Notes under the pieces: model-generated
Seen by the model: only the letters and a program-made list of their open reading frames with translations
Told to the model about the DNA's origin: nothing
The model's database searches: none
Made by a program: the position numbers and the translations under genes
In this document: positions 47,097 to 56,422 of the stretch, piece after piece
Numbering within the stretch: the first letter of the stretch is position 1
How the letters are laid out: each line of letters starts with the position of its first letter
Source of the DNA: Zunongwangia sp. ESRF-bin46
Lineage (GTDB): Bacteria; Bacteroidota; Bacteroidia; Flavobacteriales; Flavobacteriaceae
Direction of reading: 5' to 3'
DNA length: 64,000 nt
NCBI GenBank assembly: GCA_002631855.1
Contig: NTLF01000017.1
Coordinates: 434,001-498,000, forward strand

Positions 47097-48020
47097 TTGC
47101 TTCTGAAGCTAAAAAGATATATTTTGAAGAAAGAAATTTCAAGGATAATAGGAAAATATAGTAGTAACAACAAAGGTCCTTTGCTGTTTGTTACCGCGGG
47201 AATCCACGGTAATGAACCCAGCGGAATCATCGCTTTAGAAAAAGTCTTTGCTGAACTTTCAGTTTCAAAACCTGAAATAAAAGGGACTATTGTTGGGGTT
47301 GCCGGTAATAAAAAAGCACTTAATAAAGAGGTTCGTTTTATTGATGAAGATTTAAACCGAACTTGGACAAAAGACAATATTGAGAACCATATTACAGACA
47401 CCAATGAAAAAGAGGAAATGTTTAGTATTATTGAAGTACTGAATAACTACCCTGCTTCAGAGTATACAAAACGCTATTTTTTAGATTGCCACACTACGTC
47501 ATCAGATAGTTTACCGTATGCTTCGGTGCAAGATGTACACGATAACGATAGTTGGGCACACCACTTCCCTACTCACATAATTAGAGGGTTTTCAGATATC
47601 GTCTATGGAACTACAGATGGGTATATGAGTCGACAAGGTTTAACCGGTTTTGTATTAGAAGCCGGACAACATGATGATCCAGAATCGATAATAAATCACG
47701 AAGGCACTATTTGGATTGCACTGCAAGAAGCTTGTGATTTAGATTTAAATAAACTTTCAAAGTTTCCTGAATCAGTTTCAAAACTTCAGAAACAAAAAGA
47801 AAATCAAAAAACATTTGAAATAGAATACCGCCACGGACTTGAAGACGATGACACTTTTTCCATGGAATCAGGTTATAAAAATTTTCAGCAAATTAAAAAG
47901 GGAGAGTTATTAGCGCATCATAATGGTAAACCTGTTACGAGTGATTGGAATGCATATATTTTTATGCCACTATACCAATCGCAGGGAAATGATGGTTTTT
48001 TTGTAGTAAAAGAGATATAA
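47097..48020 (+). CDS. Succinylglutamate desuccinylase/aspartoacylase family hydrolase
   Basis: 307 residues from a TTG at 47097; no in-frame ATG precedes the conserved core. Zinc ligands are in AGIHGNEPSG (HxxE, near 37-40) and LDCHTTS (near 128), with the substrate-binding DEDLNRTW between. This is the M14-like AstE/AspA fold, which removes acyl groups or amino acids from small amides. It follows the ATP-grasp gene by 25 bases. An ATG at 47084 is out of frame and ends after seven codons. Confidence 0.82.
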   Translation: MLLKLKRYILKKEISRIIGKYSSNNKGPLLFVTAGIHGNEPSGIIALEKVFAELSVSKPEIKGTIVGVAGNKKALNKEVRFIDEDLNRTWTKDNIENHITDTNEKEEMFSIIEVLNNYPASEYTKRYFLDCHTTSSDSLPYASVQDVHDNDSWAHHFPTHIIRGFSDIVYGTTDGYMSRQGLTGFVLEAGQHDDPESIINHEGTIWIALQEACDLDLNKLSKFPESVSKLQKQKENQKTFEIEYRHGLEDDDTFSMESGYKNFQQIKKGELLAHHNGKPVTSDWNAYIFMPLYQSQGNDGFFVVKEI

Positions 48021-48160
48021 CTTGCTCTTTTTAGTGTGATTTTCTATATTCATATAGCAATTTATTAGAAAAAGTTCTGTTATGATATTGAGTTGAGTTT
48101 ATAAGCTTTATCTTGCAAACTTTAGTCCCAAAAATTAATAATTTCAATAATTTATAGAGA

Positions 48161-49132
48161 ATGGATTTTACAAACCCGTTAGTATATGGGGTACCTTGTT
48201 TTTTAGGATTTATTGCATTAGAGCTTTCTTACAGTAAAGTTTTTGATGATAAAAGCCTCTATAAATGGAGAGACTTCTTTTCTAGTTTATCCCTTGGTAT
48301 AGGCTCTGCTATTTTGGGAGCGTTGATTAAAACAGTTTCCATCATCCTCGTTTTTAATTTTGCGTACGATATTTTTAATCCTGTTGTAGACGGTGTCCGC
48401 ACCAATATTATGGGTTACGAATCATTCGGGTATGCTTGGTATGTATGGATAATCTGTATGTTGTTAGATGATTTTACTTACTATTGGTTTCATAGGCAAA
48501 ACCATATGGTTCGTTTTCTTTGGGCAGCACACATTGTTCATCACTCATCCGATAATTTTAATCTGGGAACTGCAGTTAGAAACGGTTGGTTTACCATATT
48601 GTACAAACCGTTTTTCTATGTTTGGATTGTCATCATCGGCTTCCCACCAGAAATGTTAGTGGTTTGCTTAGGTATTGAAGCGTTGTGGCAGTTTCAGTTG
48701 CACACTAAATACATTAAAAATTTAGGTTTTATTGAAAAGTTCATCAACACCCATACCATGCACCAAGTACACCATGCTTGCAACATTGAGTATATGGATA
48801 AAAACCACGGCGGTATTTTAAACGCTTTTGATAGAATATTTGGTACTTGGAAAGAACTGGATAATGATATTGAAATTCAATATGGAGTTTCTACCCCACC
48901 AAACTCTTATAATCTCTACGTAATTTTAATGCACGAATACCAGAACATTTGGCAAGACATGAAAAAGTCTAGCAATTGGTACCACAAATTCATGTATGCG
49001 TTTGGCCCTCCAGGTTGGAGCCACGACGGTAGTACTTTAACGGTAAAGCAAATTCGCAAAGAAATGGCTAAAGAAAAACTTGAAGCGGAAATTAAAGAAG
49101 AAAAAAAGGAGAAAGAGTTGAAGGTTGCTTAG
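48161..49132 (+). CDS. Sterol desaturase / fatty acid hydroxylase superfamily membrane enzyme
   Basis: 323 residues with about four membrane helices in the first 190 residues. The di-iron histidine boxes are HRQNH (near 111), HIVHH (near 124) and HTMHQVHH (near 202). The family oxidises lipids at the membrane; the substrate here is unknown. The C-terminal tail is a strongly charged Lys/Glu helix. Convergent with the next gene, 6 bases apart. Confidence 0.9.
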   Translation: MDFTNPLVYGVPCFLGFIALELSYSKVFDDKSLYKWRDFFSSLSLGIGSAILGALIKTVSIILVFNFAYDIFNPVVDGVRTNIMGYESFGYAWYVWIICMLLDDFTYYWFHRQNHMVRFLWAAHIVHHSSDNFNLGTAVRNGWFTILYKPFFYVWIVIIGFPPEMLVVCLGIEALWQFQLHTKYIKNLGFIEKFINTHTMHQVHHACNIEYMDKNHGGILNAFDRIFGTWKELDNDIEIQYGVSTPPNSYNLYVILMHEYQNIWQDMKKSSNWYHKFMYAFGPPGWSHDGSTLTVKQIRKEMAKEKLEAEIKEEKKEKELKVA

Positions 49133-49138
49133 TATTTT

Positions 49139-49618
49139 TTATTTCTCATAAAACCGATCAGAATATACTTCTAATAACTTGTTATAAGTTTTATCTTCCA
49201 CTTTAATTAAGTGTTTTTCTAGCCTGTTAGTTATTATACGAACCTTGTTACTCGATATAAAGTAAGACTTTAGACGAACTAACTTTAAAATTTTTTGTCG
49301 AGGCAAATCAATCGTTTTGTCTTCAACGTTAAACTGAATTCGATCACCCTCAATAATTAAGTTAGTTTTAGTCCATTTACGCAAATTTGATAGTAAAAAC
49401 CCTATTAAAGTAAGTAGAACCGAAAATTCGAGTCCTGTGTAAACATAGTTGTTCATTACTTTAAAATAATAAACAAAACTCATTTCTGAAGGAAGGCCTT
49501 TTACTGTATATAATACTACAAGAAAAAAAAACAAGCATAATAAACCTATTAGGCCAATCCACAATCCAAATCTTGTTAGCCAAAATTTGTTTCCAACCTT
49601 TATTATATCACTTTCCAC
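49139..49618 (-). CDS. Two-helix membrane protein, PH-like tail
   Basis: 159 residues. Two transmembrane helices near 13-37 and 58-80, then about 75 residues of alternating short strands (NLIIEGDRIQFNVEDKTIDLPRQKILKLVRLKSYFI) that could form a bacterial PH-like fold. No identified function. The start is GTG at 49618; no in-frame ATG occurs until residue 47, so the start is uncertain. Confidence 0.6.
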   Translation of the reverse strand: MESDIIKVGNKFWLTRFGLWIGLIGLLCLFFFLVVLYTVKGLPSEMSFVYYFKVMNNYVYTGLEFSVLLTLIGFLLSNLRKWTKTNLIIEGDRIQFNVEDKTIDLPRQKILKLVRLKSYFISSNKVRIITNRLEKHLIKVEDKTYNKLLEVYSDRFYEK

Positions 49619-49653
49619 AGAAATTGATAAATTTTAATCTCATTAAAAATTAA

Positions 49654-50493
49654 TTAAGGCAACCACTTTTTATCAAAATTAGGTTTTCTTTTTTCTAAAA
49701 AGGCATCTCGACCTTCTTTTGCTTCTTCGGTCATGTATGCTAAACGTGTAGCTTCCCCAGCAAACACTTGTTGCCCGACCATTCCGTCATCGGTTAGGTT
49801 CATTGCAAATTTTAGCATTTTTATAGAAGTTGGTGACTTTCCTAACACTTCTTGCGCCCATTCGTAAGCAGTTTGTTCTAATTCGTCATGTGGGATTACC
49901 GCATTTACCATACCCATTTCAAAAGCTTCTTGGGCGCTGTAATTTCTTCCGAGGAAAAATATTTCACGTGCTTTTTTCTGCCCTACCATTTTAGCTAAAT
50001 AAGCACTTCCGTAGCCTCCGTCAAAACTGGTTACATCGGCATCGGTTTGCTTAAAAATAGCATGTTCTTTACTGGCTAACGTCATATCGCAAACCACGTG
50101 CAAACTATGACCGCCACCAACAGCCCAACCAGGAACCACGCAAATTACAGCCTTAGGCATAAAGCGAATTAACCGTTGAACTTCCAGGATATTTAAGCGA
50201 TGGTATCCATCCTCACCTACATAACCTTGGTGTCCGCGCGCTTTTTGATCACCACCACTACAAAAGCTATAGACGCCATCTTTAGAAGATGGCCCTTCGG
50301 CAGATAATAATACCACCCCAACACTGGTATCTTCTTGTGCATCGTGAAAAGCATCCAGCAATTCAGAAGTGGTTTTAGGTCGAAACGCATTGCGAACATC
50401 GGGACGGTTAAATGCGATTCGGGCTACGCCATTTGACTTTTTATAGGTGATATCTGAATATTCTTTAGCTGTTTTCCAGTTGGGTGTGCTCAT
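49654..50493 (-). CDS. menB: 1,4-dihydroxy-2-naphthoyl-CoA synthase
   Basis: Closes the second ring in menaquinone synthesis. 279 residues of the crotonase fold: FNRPDVRNAFRPKT, the oxyanion segment CSGGDQKARG near 80, GWAVGGGHSLHVVCDMTLAS near 123 and SFDGGYGSAYLAKMVG near 155, all MenB-specific. A near-match to the -7 element (TATCTTTA) lies upstream. It is about 3 kb from menD and menF on the same strand. Confidence 0.96.
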   Translation of the reverse strand: MSTPNWKTAKEYSDITYKKSNGVARIAFNRPDVRNAFRPKTTSELLDAFHDAQEDTSVGVVLLSAEGPSSKDGVYSFCSGGDQKARGHQGYVGEDGYHRLNILEVQRLIRFMPKAVICVVPGWAVGGGHSLHVVCDMTLASKEHAIFKQTDADVTSFDGGYGSAYLAKMVGQKKAREIFFLGRNYSAQEAFEMGMVNAVIPHDELEQTAYEWAQEVLGKSPTSIKMLKFAMNLTDDGMVGQQVFAGEATRLAYMTEEAKEGRDAFLEKRKPNFDKKWLP

Positions 50494-50574
50494 ATTTTAT
50501 ATTTTTACGGTAAAGATACTAATTCCCTTGAAGCTGGGAATAATTCTATGTTAATCCATATTTACTTAAAACTA

Positions 50575-51696
50575 ATGAAAAATCTATTATTTTTCTTCGG
50601 AATTATCCTTTCAACACTAACTATAACTGCTCAAGAAGCTTATAAGTTCACTACGGAAATTGATCTGGAAACTACACCCGTTATAAGCCAAGGCCGAACG
50701 GGAACCTGTTGGAGCTTTTCCACATCTTCTTTTTTAGAATCTGAAATAATTCGGTTAACTGGAAAAGAAATCAATCTTTCTGAAATGTACACCGTAAGAA
50801 ACACCTACCCAAAAAAAGCTGAAAATTTTGTGATGCGACAAGGTAAGGCGCAGTTTAGCGAAGGTGGATTGGCACACGATGTAATTAACTCTGTTCGTTA
50901 TTATGGTTTGGTTACACAAGAGGCATACAGTGGTTTGTTTGCCAAAGAAGAAAACCATAACCACGCCGAATTGGTTGCTGTTTTAAAGTCTATGCTTGAA
51001 ACTTATATTGACAATCCGGCAAAAGCTTTAAGCCCCAAGTGGAAAAAAGCTGTTTCGAGCGTGTTAGATGTATATTTGGGCAGTAACCCGAAAACATTTC
51101 AGTTTGAAGGAAAACAATACACTCCCGAGTCTTTTTTGAAGATGACCAAAATAGTCCCTGAAGATTACATAACTATCACATCTTTCAATCATGCCCCATT
51201 CTATTCAAAATTTATTTTAAATATACCAGATAACTGGAGTAATGGTAGTTTTTATAATGTTCCTTTAGATGAAATGATATCGACTATTGACAATGCCCTA
51301 AAAAACGGCTTTACGGTTGAATTGGATTGTGATGTGAGTGAACGCACGTTTTCTTCAAAAGATGGGGTTGCGGTGATTCCTGAGGATTCAGAAAATAACA
51401 TAAAAGCGCTACAAGGTGTTTATCCAGAAAAAGATATTACACAAGAATACCGTCAGGCTGAATTTGAAAATTATGACACTACCGACGACCACCTTATGCA
51501 TATTACTGGTTTGCTGCGCGATCAAAATGGTACAAAATATTACAAAGTAAAAAATAGTTGGGGTACCGATGAAAGCCGAAATGCAAATGGCGGGTATGTA
51601 TATTTTAGTGAAGCCTATATGAAACTAAAAGCTATTAGCGTTATGGTGCACAAAGATGCTGTGCCAAAGGCGACTTCTAAAAAATTGGCGTTGTAA
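50575..51696 (+). CDS. C1 family cysteine peptidase (bleomycin hydrolase-like), secreted
   Basis: 374 residues from ATG 50575, which gives the signal peptide MKNLLFFFGIILSTLTITAQ; an ATG nine codons earlier would only add residues ahead of it. Catalytic Cys45 in GTCWSFS, His306 in HLMHITG, Asn327 in VKNSWG. The order and spacing match aminopeptidase C/bleomycin hydrolase, although those are cytoplasmic and larger. It probably degrades peptides in the periplasm or outside the cell. Confidence 0.9.
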   Translation: MKNLLFFFGIILSTLTITAQEAYKFTTEIDLETTPVISQGRTGTCWSFSTSSFLESEIIRLTGKEINLSEMYTVRNTYPKKAENFVMRQGKAQFSEGGLAHDVINSVRYYGLVTQEAYSGLFAKEENHNHAELVAVLKSMLETYIDNPAKALSPKWKKAVSSVLDVYLGSNPKTFQFEGKQYTPESFLKMTKIVPEDYITITSFNHAPFYSKFILNIPDNWSNGSFYNVPLDEMISTIDNALKNGFTVELDCDVSERTFSSKDGVAVIPEDSENNIKALQGVYPEKDITQEYRQAEFENYDTTDDHLMHITGLLRDQNGTKYYKVKNSWGTDESRNANGGYVYFSEAYMKLKAISVMVHKDAVPKATSKKLAL

Positions 51697-51749
51697 ACTG
51701 TTTTTCTGAAAAAATAAATTTGGCTTAAAATTTGTGTATTTTTATACTG

Positions 51750-52298
51750 ATGAAAAAACTTGTATTCATATTATTTATCTTACCAGTATTGGCTATTGGC
51801 CAATCTGATTTTGATACCCAGTATTTTTCTATTGAAGCAACTCCATCTCCAGAAATTAAAAGTTTAGAGTTGGTACCATACAAGGTATTTGGCGACAGGC
51901 AAAATTTTGGCAATATTTCCGTTTTCACCCCTAGCCTAGCACCTGTTTCGGTTTCAACTAATGACTATTGGCAACCCGTAGATATGATTGAAGCATCTAC
52001 AAAGGACAATAATTTTATTGATTCAAGACCCACCGGAAACAATCCGTTTGCAGCTCGACTGAATAGTCAATTTGTACAGCCAGGCCTACAAGGGCCTAAT
52101 AGGTTTAAAGCTTATAGTGATGATGAATATTCTCGTGTAAATAATTCAGTTTATAAAAGCCAAACAATGCCTTATTATGGAAATCCGTATTATGGCAATC
52201 CTTATTATTACAACCCATATTACCGGCAATCTGGTATAAACCTTTATAAAAATAAAGACAGTAAAAGTACGATAAGTATTCAGGTACGGGAATATTGA
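51750..52298 (+). CDS. Secreted protein with a tyrosine-rich repeat near the C terminus
   Basis: 182 residues from ATG 51750 (signal peptide MKKLVFILFILPVLAIGQ). Residues 141-159 repeat P-Y-Y-[GY]-N units: PYYGNPYYGNPYYYNPYYR. The rest has no motif I recognise. Probably periplasmic or outer-membrane associated. It ends 16 bases from the convergent cvfB-like gene. Confidence 0.65.
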   Translation: MKKLVFILFILPVLAIGQSDFDTQYFSIEATPSPEIKSLELVPYKVFGDRQNFGNISVFTPSLAPVSVSTNDYWQPVDMIEASTKDNNFIDSRPTGNNPFAARLNSQFVQPGLQGPNRFKAYSDDEYSRVNNSVYKSQTMPYYGNPYYGNPYYYNPYYRQSGINLYKNKDSKSTISIQVREY

Positions 52299-52314
52299 TA
52301 TTGATTAAACGCTA

Positions 52315-53145
52315 TCAAATTAATTCTATCCCATCACTCTTTATAACAATCTGCTTATCCTTGTAAAGACTTCCTATTGCTTTTTTAAAGCTTTTTTTAC
52401 TTAGTCCTAATTCGTTTTTAATAGTATCAGGGTCGCTTTTGTCGTGCAAGGGTAAAAAGCCGCCAGCAGCTTTTAATTCATCTAAAATATAATTGGCATT
52501 GGGTTCTATGCTTCGGTAGCCAGGTGCTTGCAGTACCACGTCTATCTTATTGTCTTCCCGAACTTTCTTTATGTAGGCCTTTAAGCGATCTCCAGAACGG
52601 ATGTCTTCAAAAATTTCATCAATATAGATGAGTCCGTGGTGTTTTTCATTTACAATAACATTGGCTCCTTTATCGGTTAAATGGGTAACCAGAATATCTA
52701 CTTTTTCATATTTTTCAACGGTAACATTACTGTTATCTAAAAAACGATTTGTTTTACTTGATCCCACCAAACGGTTGGTCTTATCGTCTAAATATAAATA
52801 CACAATGTACCAACTACCCGCTGTCATTGGGCGTGCTTGTTCTTTAAATGGGACAAACAACTGTTTCTCCAGGCCCCAATCCATAAAGGCTCCATACTTG
52901 TTTACATCACTGCATTGTAGGTAAGCAAATTCATTTAATGTTACATAAGGTTCAAGCGTCGTTGCGATAGGGCGCTCTTCATTGTCCAGATAGACAAATA
53001 CTTGAATTTCATCCCCTACTTCAAATGTTTCAGGTTTGTATTTATGTGGTAATAAAATTTCATTTTCTTCCCCGTCACCAAGGTATAAGCCTGGATCGGT
53101 TTCTCTTAAAATGGTAAATGTTTGGTATTGTCCTATATTGATCAT
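52315..53145 (-). CDS. CvfB-type S1 RNA-binding protein
   Basis: 276 residues: tandem S1-like OB domains (MINIGQYQTFTILRETDPGLYLGDG..., then AYLQCSDVNKYGAFMDWGLEKQLFVPFKEQ near 76-105) and a C-terminal winged-helix part (ELGLSKKSFKKAIGSLYKDKQIVIKSDGIEL). This order is that of CvfB/YitL proteins, linked to RNA binding and virulence gene control in firmicutes. The role in this phylum is not known. Confidence 0.9.
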   Translation of the reverse strand: MINIGQYQTFTILRETDPGLYLGDGEENEILLPHKYKPETFEVGDEIQVFVYLDNEERPIATTLEPYVTLNEFAYLQCSDVNKYGAFMDWGLEKQLFVPFKEQARPMTAGSWYIVYLYLDDKTNRLVGSSKTNRFLDNSNVTVEKYEKVDILVTHLTDKGANVIVNEKHHGLIYIDEIFEDIRSGDRLKAYIKKVREDNKIDVVLQAPGYRSIEPNANYILDELKAAGGFLPLHDKSDPDTIKNELGLSKKSFKKAIGSLYKDKQIVIKSDGIELI

Positions 53146-53150
53146 AGCTG

Positions 53151-53158
53151 CAAAGGTA
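53151..53158 (-). promoter_or_regulatory. -7 element (TACCTTTG) five bases from the cvfB-like start
   Basis: Minus-strand exact TAnnTTTG, followed by five bases and the ATG at 53145. Suggests a leaderless transcript. Confidence 0.6.
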
Positions 53159-53232
53159 CTATATTAGCCATTCATTAAAATATGAAAAAAACATTTTTAA
53201 TCGTTTAAAATTATTTACTATCTTCACGTGAT

Positions 53233-53646
53233 ATGAAAGTAACCCCTTCCCATCACACCTTGCCAGAGACAGCTGTACTAAAAAATATAATGGACAGTAA
53301 AATTGGCACCATTTATTTTTATGGCAATATTGTTATTGTAGAAGCTAAGGAAGGTGTTACGCTTTCCTATAAAAATGCTTTTCCTGTGTTGGTAAAAGGA
53401 TTAACTTATTTAAAAGTTTCGTCTTGGGTGTATATTTCCAATAGGGTTAACTCGTACTCATTAATCCCACAAGATTATAAATATTTAGAAAAAGTACCCA
53501 CTTTAAAAGGAATTGCAGTTGTTGCGAAAAGCAACATTGGCGTAAAAAATACTGAAGTAGAAGCTGCTTTTTTTAACAAGCCTTTTGTTTCATTTTCAAA
53601 CCTTACTGAAGCCTATAACTGGGGGAAAGACCTGTTGGACTCTTAA
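53233..53646 (+). CDS. Small protein, possibly STAS/SpoIIAA-like
   Basis: 137 residues, no signal peptide. The alternating strands and helices (GTIYFYGNIVIVEAKEGVTLSYKNAF, then KGIAVVAKSNIGVKNTEVEAAFFN and a final helix LTEAYNWGKDLL) resemble the STAS/SpoIIAA-like fold found in many Bacteroidota proteins of this size. The call is tentative. It ends 6 bases from the convergent menD. Confidence 0.6.
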   Translation: MKVTPSHHTLPETAVLKNIMDSKIGTIYFYGNIVIVEAKEGVTLSYKNAFPVLVKGLTYLKVSSWVYISNRVNSYSLIPQDYKYLEKVPTLKGIAVVAKSNIGVKNTEVEAAFFNKPFVSFSNLTEAYNWGKDLLDS

Positions 53647-53652
53647 AATAGG

Positions 53653-55317
53653 TTATTTAATAAACTTAAAATAGTCTAATAAAACAGTATCATTTATTTC
53701 AGAAGGTGTAAAAACTTCCAAAATTTTTGGTTTTTCTGAAGAAGAAAAGAAATTACTCAACTGTTCTTTTAAAATGATATCATTATGAGCTGTAGTATAA
53801 TCAAACTTATACATTTTGGCCAATTGCTTTGCTGAAAGCTCATGTTGTGTTTCAAAAAACCGGTTAAAATGTTTGGTGTCTTTGGCGCCAGGTAAAATCC
53901 TGAAAATACCTCCTCCACTATTATTAATCAATATAATTTTGAAGTTATTAGGAATGTAATTATTCCACAGCGCATTGCTGTCATAAAAAAAGCTCAAATC
54001 ACCCGTAATTAAAACCGTAGGCAATTGTGAAGCATATCCCGCTCCTATTGCTGTGCTTACACTACCGTCAATCCCGCTTGTTCCCCGATTACAAAACACC
54101 TGAACAGACGACGGAATATTAAATAGTTGTGCATACCTAATCGCGGCACTATTAGCCACCTGCATTTGTATCTTGTTTGGCAGGCTTTTAAAAACGTTAG
54201 CATATACTTTGAAATCTGAATAAGGGGCCGTGGAAACGTATTCTTTATGTAATGCAATACGTTTATTTTTAACAGTTAACCATTCATTTTGATAGGTACT
54301 AACAACCTCTTCGGTTTTAGGTAAAAAAGCTTTTAAAAATATATTGGGAGTGGTTTTAATATGGTTACTCAAAGAAAAGTATGTATCATATGCTTTTTTT
54401 GTATCAACATGCCAATGCATTTTTGGCGCATAGGTCCTTAAAAACTTTTTGATACGTTTTGAAACCACCATACCACCAAACGTAAGCAAGATGTCTGGTT
54501 GCAATGCTTTAAAACCATCTTCGTCCAAAGCTGTAATAAGTTGATCGATTGCCGGAATGAAATTTTCGTGATATAAATTTGAAGTTGTTTCAGTCAATAC
54601 CAAAACACTTTCATCTTTCGCCAGAGCATTAATGTATTGCTCTTCAATACTGTTTGGTGCCAATACACCAACCAAAATTAATTTTTTAGGGCTTTTGTTC
54701 CATTCTTCTGCAAATTCATCTAAATTTTCAGAAATTACACCAGATGCAACCCTCGCTGGAACATTTTGTGGAGCTACTTTTAACACATCTACTTTGCCAT
54801 ATAAAGGTTCAGAAAAAGGTATGTTAATATGTACCGGCCCTTGTAGCTCAATTACTGTGTTTAAAGCAATGTTTATTTCGGTTTCATTAAAAGTTTGGTG
54901 CTCATCCTCTTCTTTGCAATTAGCATTGTATAAGATATGCTTTCCATAAACATCTTCTTGCTGAATGGTCTGCCCATCCCCTATTTCCAGTAATTCTGAT
55001 GGACGATCTGCAGAAAGAATAACCAATGGAATATCGCTATAAAAAGCTTCGGCTACGGCAGGAAAATAATTTAGCAAAGCCGAACCTGAAGAACAAACCA
55101 AAGCAACTGGTTTGTTTGTTTGCTGCGCCATACCTAAAGCAAAAAAGGCCGCACAACGCTCATCTACAATACTAAAGCATGTAAATTTAGGGTGTTCTGT
55201 AAAACCAATAGTTAGAGGGGCATTGCGGGAACCCGGTGAAATAACGATGTGATCTATACCCTTAGATAAACAAAGTTGTGTAACAGTTTGCGAGAGGCGT
55301 TTAGCGGAAAAATTCAT
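53653..55317 (-). CDS. menD: 2-succinyl-5-enolpyruvyl-6-hydroxy-3-cyclohexene-1-carboxylate synthase
   Basis: Thiamine diphosphate enzyme that joins isochorismate and 2-oxoglutarate in menaquinone synthesis. 554 residues, normal length. N-terminal SPGSRNAPLTIGF and the catalytic Glu region; C-terminal cofactor motif GDLSFFYDSNALWNNYIPNNFKIILINNSGGGIF (GD...NN). It follows menF by 31 bases, with its own -7 element in the gap. Confidence 0.97.
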   Translation of the reverse strand: MNFSAKRLSQTVTQLCLSKGIDHIVISPGSRNAPLTIGFTEHPKFTCFSIVDERCAAFFALGMAQQTNKPVALVCSSGSALLNYFPAVAEAFYSDIPLVILSADRPSELLEIGDGQTIQQEDVYGKHILYNANCKEEDEHQTFNETEINIALNTVIELQGPVHINIPFSEPLYGKVDVLKVAPQNVPARVASGVISENLDEFAEEWNKSPKKLILVGVLAPNSIEEQYINALAKDESVLVLTETTSNLYHENFIPAIDQLITALDEDGFKALQPDILLTFGGMVVSKRIKKFLRTYAPKMHWHVDTKKAYDTYFSLSNHIKTTPNIFLKAFLPKTEEVVSTYQNEWLTVKNKRIALHKEYVSTAPYSDFKVYANVFKSLPNKIQMQVANSAAIRYAQLFNIPSSVQVFCNRGTSGIDGSVSTAIGAGYASQLPTVLITGDLSFFYDSNALWNNYIPNNFKIILINNSGGGIFRILPGAKDTKHFNRFFETQHELSAKQLAKMYKFDYTTAHNDIILKEQLSNFFSSSEKPKILEVFTPSEINDTVLLDYFKFIK

Positions 55318-55322
55318 TAGTA

Positions 55323-55330
55323 CAAAGGTA
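55323..55330 (-). promoter_or_regulatory. -7 element (TACCTTTG) five bases from the menD start
   Basis: Minus-strand exact TAnnTTTG in the short menF-menD gap, five bases before the ATG at 55317. menD may therefore be transcribed independently of menF, without a leader. Confidence 0.55.
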
Positions 55331-55348
55331 CAAACTGCTCTGTCAATT

Positions 55349-56416
55349 TTAAAGTATTGGCTGTACTACTTGCAACATAGTTTGCAATTTATTTTGAGTT
55401 TCTTCCCATTCTTCTTCTGGGTTTGAGTCAAAGGTAATCCCACCACCTACATACAAATGAGCCCTATTCTCTTCAATCTTCATACAGCGAAGGTTTACAT
55501 ACAAGCAAGACCTTGAATCATTATTATCTATAGAACCAATAAAACCAGTATAATATTCTCTGTTGTACCCTTCATTTTCATTTATAAATTTTAATGCAGA
55601 TGATAGAGGTGTTCCACATACAGCTGGTGTAGGGTGCAATGCAGCGGTAATTGTTGCTAACGTAGTTTTTTTATTTTTTAACATTCCGGTTATATCGGTA
55701 CGTAAATGTGCTAAAGATCCCGCTTCGTGGGTATACGTTTTTGAAACCCGTAAAACCGAAGTAACTTTTTGAAGACAATTGCTTATCGCATCGGTCACCA
55801 CTTGTTGTTCATTTTTTTCTTTAGGGGTCCACTCTGGTTCCTGTTCGCTTTCAATCTTTTTAGTCCCTGCTAATGCCATAGTAGTAAAAGACTCTCCATT
55901 GGTCACTAAGAGTACTTCAGGCGTAGCACCGCTCCATATCCCTGTTTCGGGATGAAACCATACATAACGAAACGCTGTTGGGTATAAGTGTAATAGTCGG
56001 GGGACAAAGCTTGAAAAATCTATACTTGAAATTGGAAACTCTTTTTTTCTAGAAACAACAACCTTGTGGGTGTTTTTTTGATTTATAGTTGTAAGTGCTT
56101 TTGAAACCAAACGCATGTACTCTTCCTTTTCCAAGGTTTTAAAACTTGGATCAATACTTTCAGTTTCTATTTTTTCTTTTGAAAGTTCGCAAGATATATG
56201 TTCCGATTCTTGTAGGGGAATACAGATAGGCTTCGTTTCAAAATTAAACGGAGCCATAACAATCCCACGTTTATCAAATGCTTCAGAAGTATATATATTT
56301 TTATTTTTCTGAAGTAAAACCTCAACTGTATCGCTTTCAGGGTGGGTATAAAGGACAAAAGGTTTTTTTTGGTTATACTGGTCGGTTATTCTTTCTAGCA
56401 GTAGTTTTAAATTCAT
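55349..56416 (-). CDS. menF: Isochorismate synthase
   Basis: Converts chorismate to isochorismate, the first committed step of menaquinone synthesis. 355 residues of the chorismate-binding fold: KVVVSRKKE near 140, TPEVLL, ALAGTKK, HLRTDITG, HPTPAVCGTP and REYYTGFIGSID, then the metal-binding GGGITFDSNPEEEWEETQNK. The context with menD favours MenF over salicylate or anthranilate enzymes. It starts 6 bases after the hotdog thioesterase. Confidence 0.94.
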   Translation of the reverse strand: MNLKLLLERITDQYNQKKPFVLYTHPESDTVEVLLQKNKNIYTSEAFDKRGIVMAPFNFETKPICIPLQESEHISCELSKEKIETESIDPSFKTLEKEEYMRLVSKALTTINQKNTHKVVVSRKKEFPISSIDFSSFVPRLLHLYPTAFRYVWFHPETGIWSGATPEVLLVTNGESFTTMALAGTKKIESEQEPEWTPKEKNEQQVVTDAISNCLQKVTSVLRVSKTYTHEAGSLAHLRTDITGMLKNKKTTLATITAALHPTPAVCGTPLSSALKFINENEGYNREYYTGFIGSIDNNDSRSCLYVNLRCMKIEENRAHLYVGGGITFDSNPEEEWEETQNKLQTMLQVVQPIL

Positions 56417-56422
56417 TAGCGG

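Noticed and set aside
52187-52225. CRISPR-like short repeats
   Set aside because: The repeats are codons of a PYYGN protein motif, without spacers or cas genes.
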